A stretch of 60,761 nucleotides of DNA from Candidatus Gastranaerophilales bacterium. Lineage in GTDB: Bacteria > Cyanobacteriota > Vampirovibrionia > Gastranaerophilales > Gastranaerophilaceae. Positions 45,062-53,850 of this stretch are shown here, piece by piece (position 1 is the stretch's first letter; each line of letters begins with the position of its first letter). Location of the stretch: contig CALUVV010000012.1 of NCBI GenBank assembly GCA_944324305.1, positions 1-60,761 on the forward strand, written 5' to 3'. The notes beneath the pieces are model-generated. The model was given only the letters and a program-made list of their open reading frames with translations. It was not told the DNA's origin and did not search any database. The position numbers and the translations under genes were made by a program.

Positions 45062-45530
45062 AATAGGTTTAGGTTATGATATCCACAAGCTCACCGAAGG
45101 CAGGGATTTAATTATCGGCGGGGTTAAAATTACTCATGAAAAAGGGCTTTTGGGACATTCGGACGCCGACGTTCTAATTCATGCAATAATTGACGCAATG
45201 CTCGGGGCACTGGCGCTTTCAGATATCGGAACACTTTTTCCCGATACGGATGAACTGTACAAAGATGCTGACAGCACTGTTTTGTTGAAAGATGTTTACA
45301 AGCTTATAAAAGAAAAAAAATACGCAATCGAAAACATTGACAGCAACATTATTGCCCAGCAGCCCAAAATGATGCCTTATATTCCGAAAATGAAAGAAGT
45401 TCTCTGTCAAATTCTCTCGGTAGAACCCGAAAGGATTTCAATAAAAGCAAAAACAAATGAAAAAATGGATGCAGTAGGACAAGAACTTGCAATAGAAGCT
45501 CATGCCGCTGTTCTATTGAAAAAGGTGTAG
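45054..45530 (+). CDS. ispF: 2-C-methyl-D-erythritol 2,4-cyclodiphosphate synthase
   Basis: 158 residues from the ATG at 45054 (GGGGG SD; the ORF start at 45036 is rejected). MYRIGLGYDIHKL gives the metal ligands D9 and H11; GHSDADVLIHAIIDAMLGA and the C-terminal AKTNEKMDAVGQ are conserved. MEP pathway of isoprenoid synthesis. Overlaps the HAD gene by 8 nt. Confidence 0.96.
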   Translation: MYRIGLGYDIHKLTEGRDLIIGGVKITHEKGLLGHSDADVLIHAIIDAMLGALALSDIGTLFPDTDELYKDADSTVLLKDVYKLIKEKKYAIENIDSNIIAQQPKMMPYIPKMKEVLCQILSVEPERISIKAKTNEKMDAVGQELAIEAHAAVLLKKV

Positions 45531-45717
45531 TTAATAAGTCCCGCTAGCCAGCTCATTCATCTATTTTCAAGAGTTAACTCTGCCCTATTTTAGCGATAAT
45601 TGTAAAAGTTTTTCATTTTCTTGCTGCATATTTTTTTATCATCGCTGACAAGATTTAATTATAAGTTCCGTAAGCGAAATTACCTTAAAGGTACTAAAAA
45701 ACTAGTTCATTTATCAA
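45531..45717. other. Intergenic, no gene seen
   Basis: AT-rich. Contains palindrome AGAGTTAACTCT near 45580 and ACCTTAAAGGT near 45680. No ORF, tRNA or intrinsic terminator that I can support. Confidence 0.5.
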
Positions 45718-46054
45718 TTAAAGTGTTAGTATTTTTAAATAATTATATATAATAGTAAACTTTTCCGGATCTTGTTTAATTAGCTCAATCCGCCTATTAA
45801 AATCCTCGATTACAACTTCCAGGTCATAAATAGCATTAACATATAATAATTCATAAGGCACTTTTAATGCTTGTGCAATTTTATCTAAATTTTCAGGCTT
45901 TGGATATGTTAAACCGCGCTCAATATCGCTCAATGCAGAAGTATTTATGTTAATAAGTTCACTTAAATCATCTTGGGTAAGTCCGCGTAACTCCCTAATT
46001 CTTTTTATATTAGACCCTACAATGGTTTTGATAAAAACTGCTATTACGACTCAT
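45718..46054 (-). pseudogene. XRE-family HTH gene, frameshifted near its start
   Basis: The HTH domain (NIKRIRELRGLTQDDLSELI, then LSDIERG, then ENLDKIAQALKV) has no ATG or GTG in frame before it. An ATG at 46054 reads MSRNSSFYQN and stops; removing one T from the T5 run (46033-46037) would join it to the HTH frame. The remaining in-frame start is TTG at 45933, which omits half the HTH. So a pseudogene, or one whose frame is set by slippage at T5. Confidence 0.6.
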
Positions 46055-46141
46055 TTTATTATATTAAAGTTTATTATAATTTTTTAAAATAGTACATTAC
46101 ACGATAACTTATTGTACTAAACTTAGTTTTATGGTATACTT

Positions 46142-46354
46142 TTAATTATCAAATAGTTCTTTGATATTATTATGTAAAGCCTTAGCTATATCAAACAAAG
46201 TATCAACAGGTGTATTTACTTCGGCACGCTCAATCATACCAATATAGTTCCTGCTTCTGTTTATCATTTCAGCCAGTTTTTCTTGCGATAAACCCTTAGC
46301 TTTTCGCAGAAATTTGATATTTTTACCAAGCCTTTTTAAATCAGATTTAGCCAT
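46142..46354 (-). CDS. Stand-alone XRE-family HTH regulator
   Basis: 70 residues from the ATG at 46354 (a TTG at 46393 would add 13 residues). LGKNIKFLRKAKGLSQEKLAEMI, NRSRNYIGMIERAEV, and the end KELFDN match the XRE products at 3844 and 4656. Divergent from the NUMOD-like gene with 22-bp direct repeats between. Inverted repeat AGTACA/TGTACT around 46092-46119 lies downstream of its stop, between it and the frameshifted XRE, so is not its own promoter. Confidence 0.75.
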   Translation of the reverse strand: MAKSDLKRLGKNIKFLRKAKGLSQEKLAEMINRSRNYIGMIERAEVNTPVDTLFDIAKALHNNIKELFDN

Positions 46355-46387
46355 AAATTGATTATGGATTTTTTTATTAACATTTTC

Positions 46388-46476
46388 TACCAAGTGAGAT
46401 TTATCAAAAAATCTGTAAACAAGATTATTATAAGTATTTTACAATTTAAAAAATTACCAAATGAGATTAGTCAAAA
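46388..46476. repeat. Imperfect 22-bp direct repeat, 67-bp period
   Basis: Copy 1 46388-46409, copy 2 46455-46476, differing at 3 of 22 positions (both read TACCAA.TGAGATT..TCAAAA). Copy 2 overlaps the SD of the 46487 gene, copy 1 lies near the XRE gene start. Operator pair or local duplication. Confidence 0.65.
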
Positions 46477-46486
46477 GGAGAATATT

Positions 46487-46810
46487 ATGCCAAAAGTGAA
46501 ATTAAAAAAAACACCTTACGTCATCAGGTTAATGCACGAAGACACCACAGCAGGTACATATAGAGTAAGCAAAGAAATTTTTCTTTCTGTTACAAAAGAA
46601 CTCAAACCCTACCAGTCGTTTAGGCAAGAACCTAAAAAAATAAGATGTGTTGAAACAGAGGAAATTTTTAAAAACGCAAAAGAAGTCATTGAACTGTTAA
46701 TTCAGCAGGGTAAATCCACCAGTTATAGCGCATTTAGCAGAATTAAAGATGTTTGCAACAAAAAAAGAGAAAAAGCATACGGATACCACTGGGAATTTAT
46801 CGAAAATTAA
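46487..46810 (+). CDS. NUMOD-like small DNA-binding protein
   Basis: 107 residues from the ATG at 46487 with SD AAAAGGAG. C-terminal SAFSRIKDVCNKKREKAYGYHWEFI resembles the NUMOD motif (I..vckgkr.tagGyhW) of intron-type HNH/GIY-YIG nucleases. No nuclease domain is present, so a stand-alone DNA-binding remnant or accessory protein. Paired with the divergent XRE. Confidence 0.5.
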   Translation: MPKVKLKKTPYVIRLMHEDTTAGTYRVSKEIFLSVTKELKPYQSFRQEPKKIRCVETEEIFKNAKEVIELLIQQGKSTSYSAFSRIKDVCNKKREKAYGYHWEFIEN

Positions 46811-46856
46811 TGAGAAAAAGATTATTCCATGAGGGCTTTTATGCTAAAATCCTGTT

Positions 46857-47537
46857 ATGGATATAAAATTACAAATTCTTGAAAAAGCAGAGGTTGATTA
46901 CAAAAAATTTTTTTCCTCACTTATTCCAAATATTGATAACGTTCTCGGCGTAAGACTGCCTGTTTTGCGAAAAATTGCAAAAGAAATTCATAAAAACGCA
47001 GAATGGGAAGGTTTTATAAAACAGACTAATTGTCAATATATGGAAGAAGTTATGCTTCAGGGAATGGTTATCGGACTTGTTAAAAAAAGTCCCGAAGAAA
47101 TTCTCGAACTTGTAAAGGATTTTGTCCCGAAAATCAATAACTGGGCAGTCTGCGACACATTTTGCAACAGTTTGAAATTTACAAACAAAAATAAAGAACT
47201 TGTATGGAACTTTATTCAGCCGTATTTTAAATCGGAAGACGAATACTATATCCGCTTCGGTTATGTCATGCTTCTTTCATATTTTATCGAAGATGAATAT
47301 ATCGACAGGGTACTGGATTTAATTGACAACTTTAAAGACGAAAGATATTATGCAAGAATGGGAGCAGCATGGGCACTTTCAATGTGCTATGTAAAACATC
47401 CTCAAAAAACCTTAAAATACTTAAAAAAATCAAAACTGGACAATTGGACTTTTAACAAAAGTATTCAAAAAATATGCGAGTCATTAAGGGTTGATAAAGA
47501 CACAAAGAATATGCTAAAATGTTTGAAGCGAAAATGA
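46857..47537 (+). CDS. AlkD-like DNA glycosylase/alkylation-repair protein
   Basis: 226 residues. All-helical AlkD/DNA-alkylation-repair pattern: GVRLPVLRKIAKEI, MEEVMLQGMVIGL, INNWAVCDTFCNSLKF, and WNFIQPYFKS..EYYIRFGYVMLLSYF. Excises alkylated bases. Extended -10 TGCTAAAAT sits 6 nt before the ATG with no SD: leaderless. 4-nt ATGA overlap with the CDF gene. Confidence 0.88.
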   Translation: MDIKLQILEKAEVDYKKFFSSLIPNIDNVLGVRLPVLRKIAKEIHKNAEWEGFIKQTNCQYMEEVMLQGMVIGLVKKSPEEILELVKDFVPKINNWAVCDTFCNSLKFTNKNKELVWNFIQPYFKSEDEYYIRFGYVMLLSYFIEDEYIDRVLDLIDNFKDERYYARMGAAWALSMCYVKHPQKTLKYLKKSKLDNWTFNKSIQKICESLRVDKDTKNMLKCLKRK

Positions 47538-48430
47538 ATATTATAACCGAAAAGAAATTGGCTGCAGGTCTTTCAATAACTTCCAACGCCATAATAATCA
47601 TTTTAAAATTTATTGCAGGCGTAATCTCGGGTTCCATAAGTATCATTTCGGAAGCCATACACTCGCTGAGCGACTTTCTTGCATCCGTATTAACTTTTTT
47701 TGCGGTAATGAAATCATCCGAACCTGCTGACGAAACCCACCCTTTCGGACATGGAAAATATGAGGATATGTCAGGTTTTATTGAAGGCGGATTAATAATT
47801 TTCGCAGCGTTTTATATAATTTACGAAGCTTTTAAAAAACTGTTTTTTCATTATACCTTTGAAGTTGATACAACGCCCGGTATCGCTGTAATGCTTTTTG
47901 CAGTTATCGCAAACTTTTTCGTAAGCAGATATCTTTTTAAAGTTGCAAAAAAATCAAATTCTATATCTCTTTTTGCAGACGGTGAACATTTGAGAACAGA
48001 TATATATTCTTCACTTGGTGTAATGACAGGGTTAATTTTAATCAAAATAACAGGAATTGACATATTAGACCCGATAATCGCAATACTTGTCGCATTATTT
48101 ATTTTAAAAGCAGGTTTTTCAATCGCAAAAGAAACCTTAAATAACTTACTAGACGGCTCTTTACCTTACGAAGATTTAAAATTAATAGAAGAAATAATCA
48201 GTTCTTACGATAATGAATGCGTTAAGGGTTACAAAAATATTAAAGCCCGTCGCTGCGGTCCGTCAAAAGACATTGAAATAACAATGCTTTTCCCTAACGA
48301 CATGACTATTTCAGAATGCCACAAAATTTGTGATGAAATTGAAGAATTAATAAGTCAAAAGCTCGGGCACGCAACAATTATGATACATGCCGAGCCTGAT
48401 AATTGTCATAAAACAAATTACAAATTGTAA
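47534..48430 (+). CDS. Cation diffusion facilitator (CDF) metal exporter
   Basis: 298 residues from the ATG at 47534 (ATGA overlap with alkD). Six membrane segments; zinc-site residues in SEAIHSLSDFLASV and HPFGHGKYEDM, and a cytoplasmic C-terminal domain. Proton-coupled export of Zn/Fe/Mn/Co; which metal is unknown. Confidence 0.9.
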   Translation: MNIITEKKLAAGLSITSNAIIIILKFIAGVISGSISIISEAIHSLSDFLASVLTFFAVMKSSEPADETHPFGHGKYEDMSGFIEGGLIIFAAFYIIYEAFKKLFFHYTFEVDTTPGIAVMLFAVIANFFVSRYLFKVAKKSNSISLFADGEHLRTDIYSSLGVMTGLILIKITGIDILDPIIAILVALFILKAGFSIAKETLNNLLDGSLPYEDLKLIEEIISSYDNECVKGYKNIKARRCGPSKDIEITMLFPNDMTISECHKICDEIEELISQKLGHATIMIHAEPDNCHKTNYKL

Positions 48431-48499
48431 ACATGTACTTTCAAAAGAAATGTTTTTTGGTTATGCTGGGCGTGTGTGTATGAAAAGGAGATTTATATC

Positions 48500-49141
48500 A
48501 TGCCAAAATTTAATTTAATGTCGTATATTATGCCTCCTGAAGATAAAATGTTTTTTACTTACTTTCAGGACAGTGCGGAAATTTGCCTTAAAACCGCCAA
48601 ACTTTATGACGAAATTATGCATAATCATTTAAATGATGAGTACAAAGAAAAGGCACTTAAATATAAAAGGAAAGGTAAACTTTCATATAAAGCCTGTTTA
48701 AAACAGCTGAACAAAAGTTTCATAACACCTATTGAGAGGGAAGATATTCAAACCATAGCGGTTCAGCTTAACAAAATAACAAAAAAAATCGTAAAAGCCT
48801 GTTTAAATTTGGAAGTGTACAGATTAGACAACTACACGGACGAAATGAAAGAACAGGCTTTAACTTTGGTTCAGGCAACGGAAAAGCTCGGTGAAATTAT
48901 AAAACAATTCAAAAAAGTTTCCGACGTTGAAGAAATTACCGAACTTAATATCGAAATGAAAGAAATTGAATCTCATGGAGATGAAATTCACAGGCGTGCT
49001 ATGGCTAACCTGTTTTCAGGAAAATATGAAGCTCTTGATGTTATCAAATTAAGAGATATGTACAAAGAAATCGAAAATGCTTTTGATGCTTGTTTCTTTG
49101 TATCGGATACAATCCTGAACGTAGTATTGAAACAAAGTTAG
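48500..49141 (+). CDS. DUF47/PhoU-like regulator of Pit transporter
   Basis: 213 residues from the ATG at 48500 (AAGGAG 9 nt upstream). PhoU-like helical protein, typical partner immediately upstream of pit genes: EIESHGDEIHRRAMANLFSG and KLRDMYKEIENAFDACFFVSDTIL. Thought to gate or regulate phosphate transport. Confidence 0.88.
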   Translation: MPKFNLMSYIMPPEDKMFFTYFQDSAEICLKTAKLYDEIMHNHLNDEYKEKALKYKRKGKLSYKACLKQLNKSFITPIEREDIQTIAVQLNKITKKIVKACLNLEVYRLDNYTDEMKEQALTLVQATEKLGEIIKQFKKVSDVEEITELNIEMKEIESHGDEIHRRAMANLFSGKYEALDVIKLRDMYKEIENAFDACFFVSDTILNVVLKQS

Positions 49142-49154
49142 GCAAGGGAAGAAA

Positions 49155-50171
49155 ATGAGTATAACGATTTTACTTTTAATAGCCGTAGTAGTTGTAGCTC
49201 TGGCATTTGAATTTATAAACGGTTTCCATGATTGTGCAAACGCAATTGCAACCGTTGTATCGACAAAAGTTCTTTCACCTAAGCAGGCTGTACTTTTCGG
49301 AGCGAGTTTGGAGTTTGTGGGAGCGTTAACGGGAACACATGTTGCAAAAACAATCGGTTCGGGAATTGTTAATGCCGATTTGATTACGCTTACGGTAATA
49401 TTTTGCGCGCTTCTTTCGGCTGTTATATGGAATTTGTTCACCTGGTGGCTCGGGCTTCCGTCAAGTTCTTCACATGCTCTGATAGGCGGGCTTTTAGGAG
49501 CTGCAATAGTAAAAGCAGGAGTTGATGTTGTTCATTTTCATACACTTATTGACAAAGTAATTGTTCCGATGTTTACATCACCGGTTTTGGGATTTTGCGC
49601 CGGTTTTACATTAATGCTTTTAATCGCATGGGTAATCATTATCTTGAGAGAAAGCCCGCAGACAGTTAACAAACAGTTCAGAAAATTACAATTAATCTCA
49701 TCGGGTTTAATGGCATTGAGCCACGGTTCAAACGATGCCCAAAAAACAATGGGTATAATTACTCTTGCGCTTCTGGCAGGCGGAGTTCTCCACAAAAGCC
49801 CGTCCGGCGATTTCGAAATTCCGATTTATGTAATCATTGCCTGTGCAATTACTATGGCGGCAGGTACGATGAACGGCGGATGGAAAATAATTAAAACAAT
49901 GGGGCATAAAATAATAAAACTTAAACCCATTCATGGTTTTGCGGCTGAAACATCAGCAGCAGGCTTAATCCTGACGGCTTCGCATTTTGGTATTCCTCTG
50001 AGCACAACGCATGTAATTTCTACGGCAATTATGGGTGTCGGTTCAACTTTCCATTCGCATGCGGTTAAGTGGCGTGTTGTCGGAAATATCGTTATTGCCT
50101 GGGTTCTTACAATACCTGCTTGTATGATTATTTCATCAATAATTTATTATATGATTTATAAATTTATATAG
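49155..50171 (+). CDS. pit: PiT-type low-affinity phosphate transporter
   Basis: 338 residues, ten or so membrane segments. Two signature repeats: NGFHDCANAIATVVSTKVL (about 19-37) and ALSHGSNDAQKTMGI. Proton- or sodium-coupled phosphate (or metal phosphate) import. 13 nt after its DUF47 partner. Confidence 0.93.
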   Translation: MSITILLLIAVVVVALAFEFINGFHDCANAIATVVSTKVLSPKQAVLFGASLEFVGALTGTHVAKTIGSGIVNADLITLTVIFCALLSAVIWNLFTWWLGLPSSSSHALIGGLLGAAIVKAGVDVVHFHTLIDKVIVPMFTSPVLGFCAGFTLMLLIAWVIIILRESPQTVNKQFRKLQLISSGLMALSHGSNDAQKTMGIITLALLAGGVLHKSPSGDFEIPIYVIIACAITMAAGTMNGGWKIIKTMGHKIIKLKPIHGFAAETSAAGLILTASHFGIPLSTTHVISTAIMGVGSTFHSHAVKWRVVGNIVIAWVLTIPACMIISSIIYYMIYKFI

Positions 50172-50238
50172 CCCTTTATGCTAATGAAGATTTGTCATCT
50201 GTGTGTTTTCATTATTATAAAAGGAGGATGTTAAATTT

Positions 50239-50961
50239 ATGTCTGAAAATAATAATGAAGAAATTTTTGAGGCGGAAGTCTGCGAAATGTGCGAAATGGA
50301 AAAGCCCAAAAAAATTTTAATGGTTGTAACACAGGCAGACCATTTTGACGAAAAGCACAAAACAGGTTTATGGTTTGAAGAATTCGCGGTACCTTATCTT
50401 GCCTTTCTTGAACAGGGTTATACCGTAACCGTTGCAACACCTTCAGGCGGAGCTGCACCGCTTGATCCCGACAGTGAAAATCTTTTAGACGATATCAAGT
50501 GGAATAAAGCAAAAGAGGCGCTCGGAGATACGGAACAATTAAATGCCGTTGATTTTACATCATATGATGCAGTAGTTCTGCCCGGCGGTCACGGTCCGAT
50601 GTTTGACCTTTACAAAAACGAAACTCTTGGGCAGATTATTAACGACTTTTCGGAAAGAAAAAAACTTATCGCTGCGGTTTGTCACGGTCCTGCGGGGCTT
50701 CTTGCAGCCAAAAAAGACGGAATTCCTTTTGTAAACGGGCGGAAACTTACCTGTTTTACAAATGAAGAAGAATATTATTACAAAAAAGAAAGTCTTACGC
50801 CTTTCTTTTTGGAAGACGCGCTCAAAGATGCGGGAGCCGAATTTGTTGACGGCGGCATCGGCGAGGTCAATATCGTAGAGGACGGAAACCTTATAACAGG
50901 TCAAAACTTCCAATCAAGTAAAGCATTTGCACATGCAATAATTAATTATTTAGACCGCTGA
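50239..50961 (+). CDS. DJ-1/PfpI family (Hsp31-like) protein
   Basis: 240 residues. Nucleophile elbow AAVCHGPAGLL, GGHGPMFDL and the early Glu of the family. Class 1 glutamine amidotransferase-like fold, Hsp31-like glyoxalase III or chaperone. SD AGGAGG. Next to an HxlR regulator. Confidence 0.88.
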   Translation: MSENNNEEIFEAEVCEMCEMEKPKKILMVVTQADHFDEKHKTGLWFEEFAVPYLAFLEQGYTVTVATPSGGAAPLDPDSENLLDDIKWNKAKEALGDTEQLNAVDFTSYDAVVLPGGHGPMFDLYKNETLGQIINDFSERKKLIAAVCHGPAGLLAAKKDGIPFVNGRKLTCFTNEEEYYYKKESLTPFFLEDALKDAGAEFVDGGIGEVNIVEDGNLITGQNFQSSKAFAHAIINYLDR

Positions 50962-50978
50962 TTGCGGTCTAATTTTTT
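50950..50978 (+). terminator. Intrinsic terminator containing the PfpI stop codon
   Basis: TTAGACCGC (50950-50958) pairs with GCGGTCTAA (50964-50972), then six T. The gene's final codons form the 5' arm and its TGA is in the loop. Confidence 0.88.
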
Positions 50979-51047
50979 GACTTTATTATCATAATCTGCT
51001 AGTATAAATTTGTTATTTAATTACCAAAAGATACTAAAGGAGAATTT

Positions 51048-51389
51048 ATGGAATTAAAGGAGCTTCCGAAGTGTCCCGTTGAAACCACATTAAAGCTTAT
51101 AGGGGAAAAATGGAAGGTGCTTATAATAAGAGATTTATTAAACGGGACAAAGCGTTTCGGGGAATTGAAGAAATCCTGCAGCGGAATATCCCAAAAAGTT
51201 TTAACGACAAATCTCCGCTCCATGGAAGATGACGGACTTGTAAAAAGAGAAGTATTTGCACAAGTTCCGCCGCGTGTCGAATACACGCTTACGGATGTCG
51301 GTTACAGCCTTGCGCCCGTATTAAATTCCATGGCAAGCTGGGGAACGGATTATAAAACTTTCTTGAAACTTCTTGCAAAAAGAGGTTAA
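51048..51389 (+). CDS. HxlR-family transcriptional regulator
   Basis: 113 residues, one winged HTH: CPVETTLKLIGEKWKVLIIRDLLNGTKRFGELKKSCSGISQKVLTTNLRSMEDDGLVKREV. HxlR family members sense electrophiles or thiol stress, often via an N-terminal Cys (here C9). The PfpI gene upstream fits such a role. SD AAAGGAG. Confidence 0.92.
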   Translation: MELKELPKCPVETTLKLIGEKWKVLIIRDLLNGTKRFGELKKSCSGISQKVLTTNLRSMEDDGLVKREVFAQVPPRVEYTLTDVGYSLAPVLNSMASWGTDYKTFLKLLAKRG

Positions 51390-51496
51390 TATGTTACTGT
51401 AATATGCCGTGTCGGGTAATATTTTACGAATTTTAATTATGTATAATACTTTACATAAAATAGTAAGCATGTATTATATATGTAGGAGAATTAATT

Positions 51497-52141
51497 ATGA
51501 AATTATTGACTGCAATTCAAAAGGTCCTTCCTGTAGAGAAAGACAGCTCTCATTTGCAGCTTCTTTACTCAAATATGCATCCTGAAACAAGAGAAGAAGT
51601 GGTTTATCGCAAAAACGGAAAGTCTGTTGATAAAATTATTGAAATTGACGTTAATACAGGTTCAAAAGTAAAAACAACACATTATGATTATTTTAACGAT
51701 AAAAAAATACGCTCTGTTGACGAATACGACCGCAAAACAGGTAAGAAGCTAAGAACAATTAATTATGTTCTGTATAAATCAGTTGATGAATACGACCCTG
51801 AAACAGGTAAAAAACTCCGTACAATAAACTTTAATGTTAAAGACGAAACAAAAATTTCCTCGATACAGGAATACGATTCGGAAACAGGAAAAATTATAAC
51901 AATTTCAATATACAAACGCGACGGAAAAACAGTGAGCATAATAAAAAAGATTGACCCTGTAACGGAAAAAGTTACAAGCTGGGTTAACAATAAAAACTAT
52001 GAATACAAACCCGTTGAACCTGCTAAAGTTATGACAAGAAGCTACGATAACATAAAAGTTACGGACCCGAAAGACAAAGAAAATATTGCACAGTTAATTG
52101 ATAATCTTTACTCAAATAAAGTAAAATTTGAAAATATTTAA
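51497..52141 (+). CDS. Tandem repeat protein (DUF2963-like), unknown
   Basis: 214 residues with about six tandem units of the form SVDEYDPETGKKLRTINY (about 16-26 residues apart). Repeats resemble DUF2963/YwqK-type beta hairpin repeats. Cytoplasmic, no signal. SD AGGAG. Function unknown; likely interaction surface. Confidence 0.62.
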   Translation: MKLLTAIQKVLPVEKDSSHLQLLYSNMHPETREEVVYRKNGKSVDKIIEIDVNTGSKVKTTHYDYFNDKKIRSVDEYDRKTGKKLRTINYVLYKSVDEYDPETGKKLRTINFNVKDETKISSIQEYDSETGKIITISIYKRDGKTVSIIKKIDPVTEKVTSWVNNKNYEYKPVEPAKVMTRSYDNIKVTDPKDKENIAQLIDNLYSNKVKFENI

Positions 52142-52156
52142 ACAAAAAGGATACTT

Positions 52157-52981
52157 ATGATTTATAATGAGAGCAAAATTTTAAATAACGGTGTTGAAAT
52201 TCCCATATTGGGATTAGGAGTTTACAACAGCGGACAAGAAACCGCGCAAGCCATTAAAACAGCACTAAAAATCGGTTACAGACATATTGATACGGCTAAA
52301 TTTTATTTTAACGAAGCGGACGTTGCACAGGGCATTAAAGAAAGCGGTATTGACCGTAAAGAAATTTTTATTACAACAAAAATTTGGAATGATGACATGC
52401 GCGCTCATAAACAACGCGAAGTCATTGAAGAAAGCCTTAAAAATCTTGATACGGATTACATAGACCTCTTTTTAATCCACTGGCCCGTTAAGGATGTCTT
52501 TGCCGAAACATGGAAAATTATGGAAGAATACTATAAAAAAGGAGTATTCAGAGCAATAGGCGTCAGCAATTTCCACCCGCAGCATATGAAAGAACTTTTA
52601 AATTCGGCAGAAATTATCCCCGCTGTAAATCAAATTGAGGTTCATCCGTATCTTACACAGGAAGAACTGATTAAATATAATGAGGATAAAGGCATTGCAA
52701 TTGAATGCTGGAGTCCTGTCGCAAGAGGAAAGGTTTTTAAAGACGAATTTTTGCAATCACTTGCGGATAAATATTCCAAATCAATTTCACAAATTGTTCT
52801 GAGATGGGAAGTTCAAAGAGGTTTGATAGTTCTCCCGAAATCCGTTCATGAGGAAAGACTTAAAGAAAATGCGGGAATATTTGATTTTAAGCTTACCGAT
52901 GACGATATGGCGGCAATATCAAATCTTAACAGAAACGAACGTGTAAATGAGGAGTCAAATCCCGATACATTTACTTTTTAG
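52157..52981 (+). CDS. Aldo/keto reductase
   Basis: 274 residues, AKR5-type length. Catalytic tetrad D-Y-K-H: HIDTAKFYFNE (D50, Y55 approx), FITTKIW, LFLIHWP. NADPH-binding segment LPKSVHEERLKEN near the C-terminus. Reduces methylglyoxal and other aldehydes. Confidence 0.93.
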   Translation: MIYNESKILNNGVEIPILGLGVYNSGQETAQAIKTALKIGYRHIDTAKFYFNEADVAQGIKESGIDRKEIFITTKIWNDDMRAHKQREVIEESLKNLDTDYIDLFLIHWPVKDVFAETWKIMEEYYKKGVFRAIGVSNFHPQHMKELLNSAEIIPAVNQIEVHPYLTQEELIKYNEDKGIAIECWSPVARGKVFKDEFLQSLADKYSKSISQIVLRWEVQRGLIVLPKSVHEERLKENAGIFDFKLTDDDMAAISNLNRNERVNEESNPDTFTF

Positions 52982-52990
52982 TCCTTAAAC

Positions 52991-53019
52991 TTGACAACGC
53001 CTTTGAAATAGTAAATAAT
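52991..53019 (+). promoter_or_regulatory. Promoter of the 53100 prepilin
   Basis: TTGACA (52991-52996), 17-nt spacer, AATAAT (53014-53019). Confidence 0.7.
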
Positions 53020-53027
53020 GAGAAAAA

Positions 53028-53103
53028 AGGAGGCTTTAGCCTCTGGCAAAGACAATAAATGTTTGGCGCAATTGCCAAAGAGGAAAAAAGGAGGCTGAAA
53101 TGA
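53028..53103 (+). promoter_or_regulatory. 5' leader with duplicated SD, anti-SD and a 14-codon upstream ORF
   Basis: AAAAAAGGAGGCT occurs twice; AGCCTC between them (about 53038-53043) can pair with the first copy (hairpin GGAGGC-TTTA-GCCTC) or with the second, which is the SD of the prepilin. TTTGGC and GCCAAA make another hairpin (53061-53079). ATG at 53059 opens MFGAIAKEEKRRLK and ends at TGA 53101-53103 that overlaps the prepilin ATG. Possible switch and coupling (inference). Confidence 0.5.
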
Positions 53104-53848
53104 TGAATTTTAAAGCGTTAAGGATTGCCCCCCCCCCGCAAAACTAACTTATAGCAACGGGTTAAAGGGGTTTACACTTGCAGAAGTTTTAATTACTTTG
53201 GGGATTATAGGCGTAATTGCTTCGATGACTTTACCTGCATTAATCGCAAATAAGCAGAGAAAAGAGCTGCAAACAGGCTTGAAAGAAGCTTACTCAATTT
53301 TACAGCAGGCTCTTGCACGTGCAAGTTATGAGCAGGGTGAAACAGTATCTTCCCAAAATGCAACAAACAGAAGGTTAAAACCTTTAATCATGCCCTATTT
53401 TGATTCTCCGGTTGATTGCGGCTGGGGCGGAATTCATGGTACAAATGCAAGTACTGTAATTTGCGCGGGCGGAATAACGGAAAATTCCGTACAAAGTATC
53501 GATATTTACAACAATTATTCAAAAAAGTCAGGTAAAATTAGAGCAAACCAGTTAGATGACGGTCAATTTGTAATTAAAAACGGAATGCTGATAATGCTGG
53601 AAAACTTAAACAACGCACCGGCTTATATATCCGTTGATGTTAACGGCGCGGGAAAAAAACCTAACGCATGGGGGCATGATTTATTTACATTCCAGCTTAT
53701 GGACGACGGCAAATTACTTCCGATGGGGGCACCCGGAACTGTTTACCATAATCAGGAGTGCTCAAGAACGTCAACTTCTCTTATAAACGGTATCGGATGC
53801 ACTTATAAAGCATTTACGGACGAAAATTACTGGAAAACTCTTCCGTGA
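53100..53848 (+). CDS. Prepilin-like protein, frame broken at C10 tract
   Basis: The start ATG at 53100 (SD GGAGG) runs into ten C (53128-53137), then TAA. With 11 or 8 C it reads a leader ending NGLKG, then FTLAEVLITLGIIGVIASMT, a canonical prepilin N-helix (Gly at -1, Glu at +5), and continues to 53848 (about 249 residues). With 9 C it stops sooner. The C-terminal half ends CTYKAFTDENYWKTLP, like prepilin B. A TTG at 53198 has no SD and would skip the cleavage motif. Off as given. Confidence 0.8.
53128..53137. repeat. C10 homopolymer in prepilin leader (tract 2)
   Basis: Ten C in the coding sense, 9 codons after the start. Needs n = 2 modulo 3; n = 10 is OFF. Both wrong frames stop within a few codons (TAA; TAG). 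Confidence 0.9.
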
Positions 53849-53850
53849 AT

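Noticed and set aside
53198..53848. Short prepilin version starting at TTG 53198
   Set aside because: It lacks an SD and loses the FTLAE cleavage motif; the ATG at 53100 with a strong SD and a tract frameshift explains the locus better.
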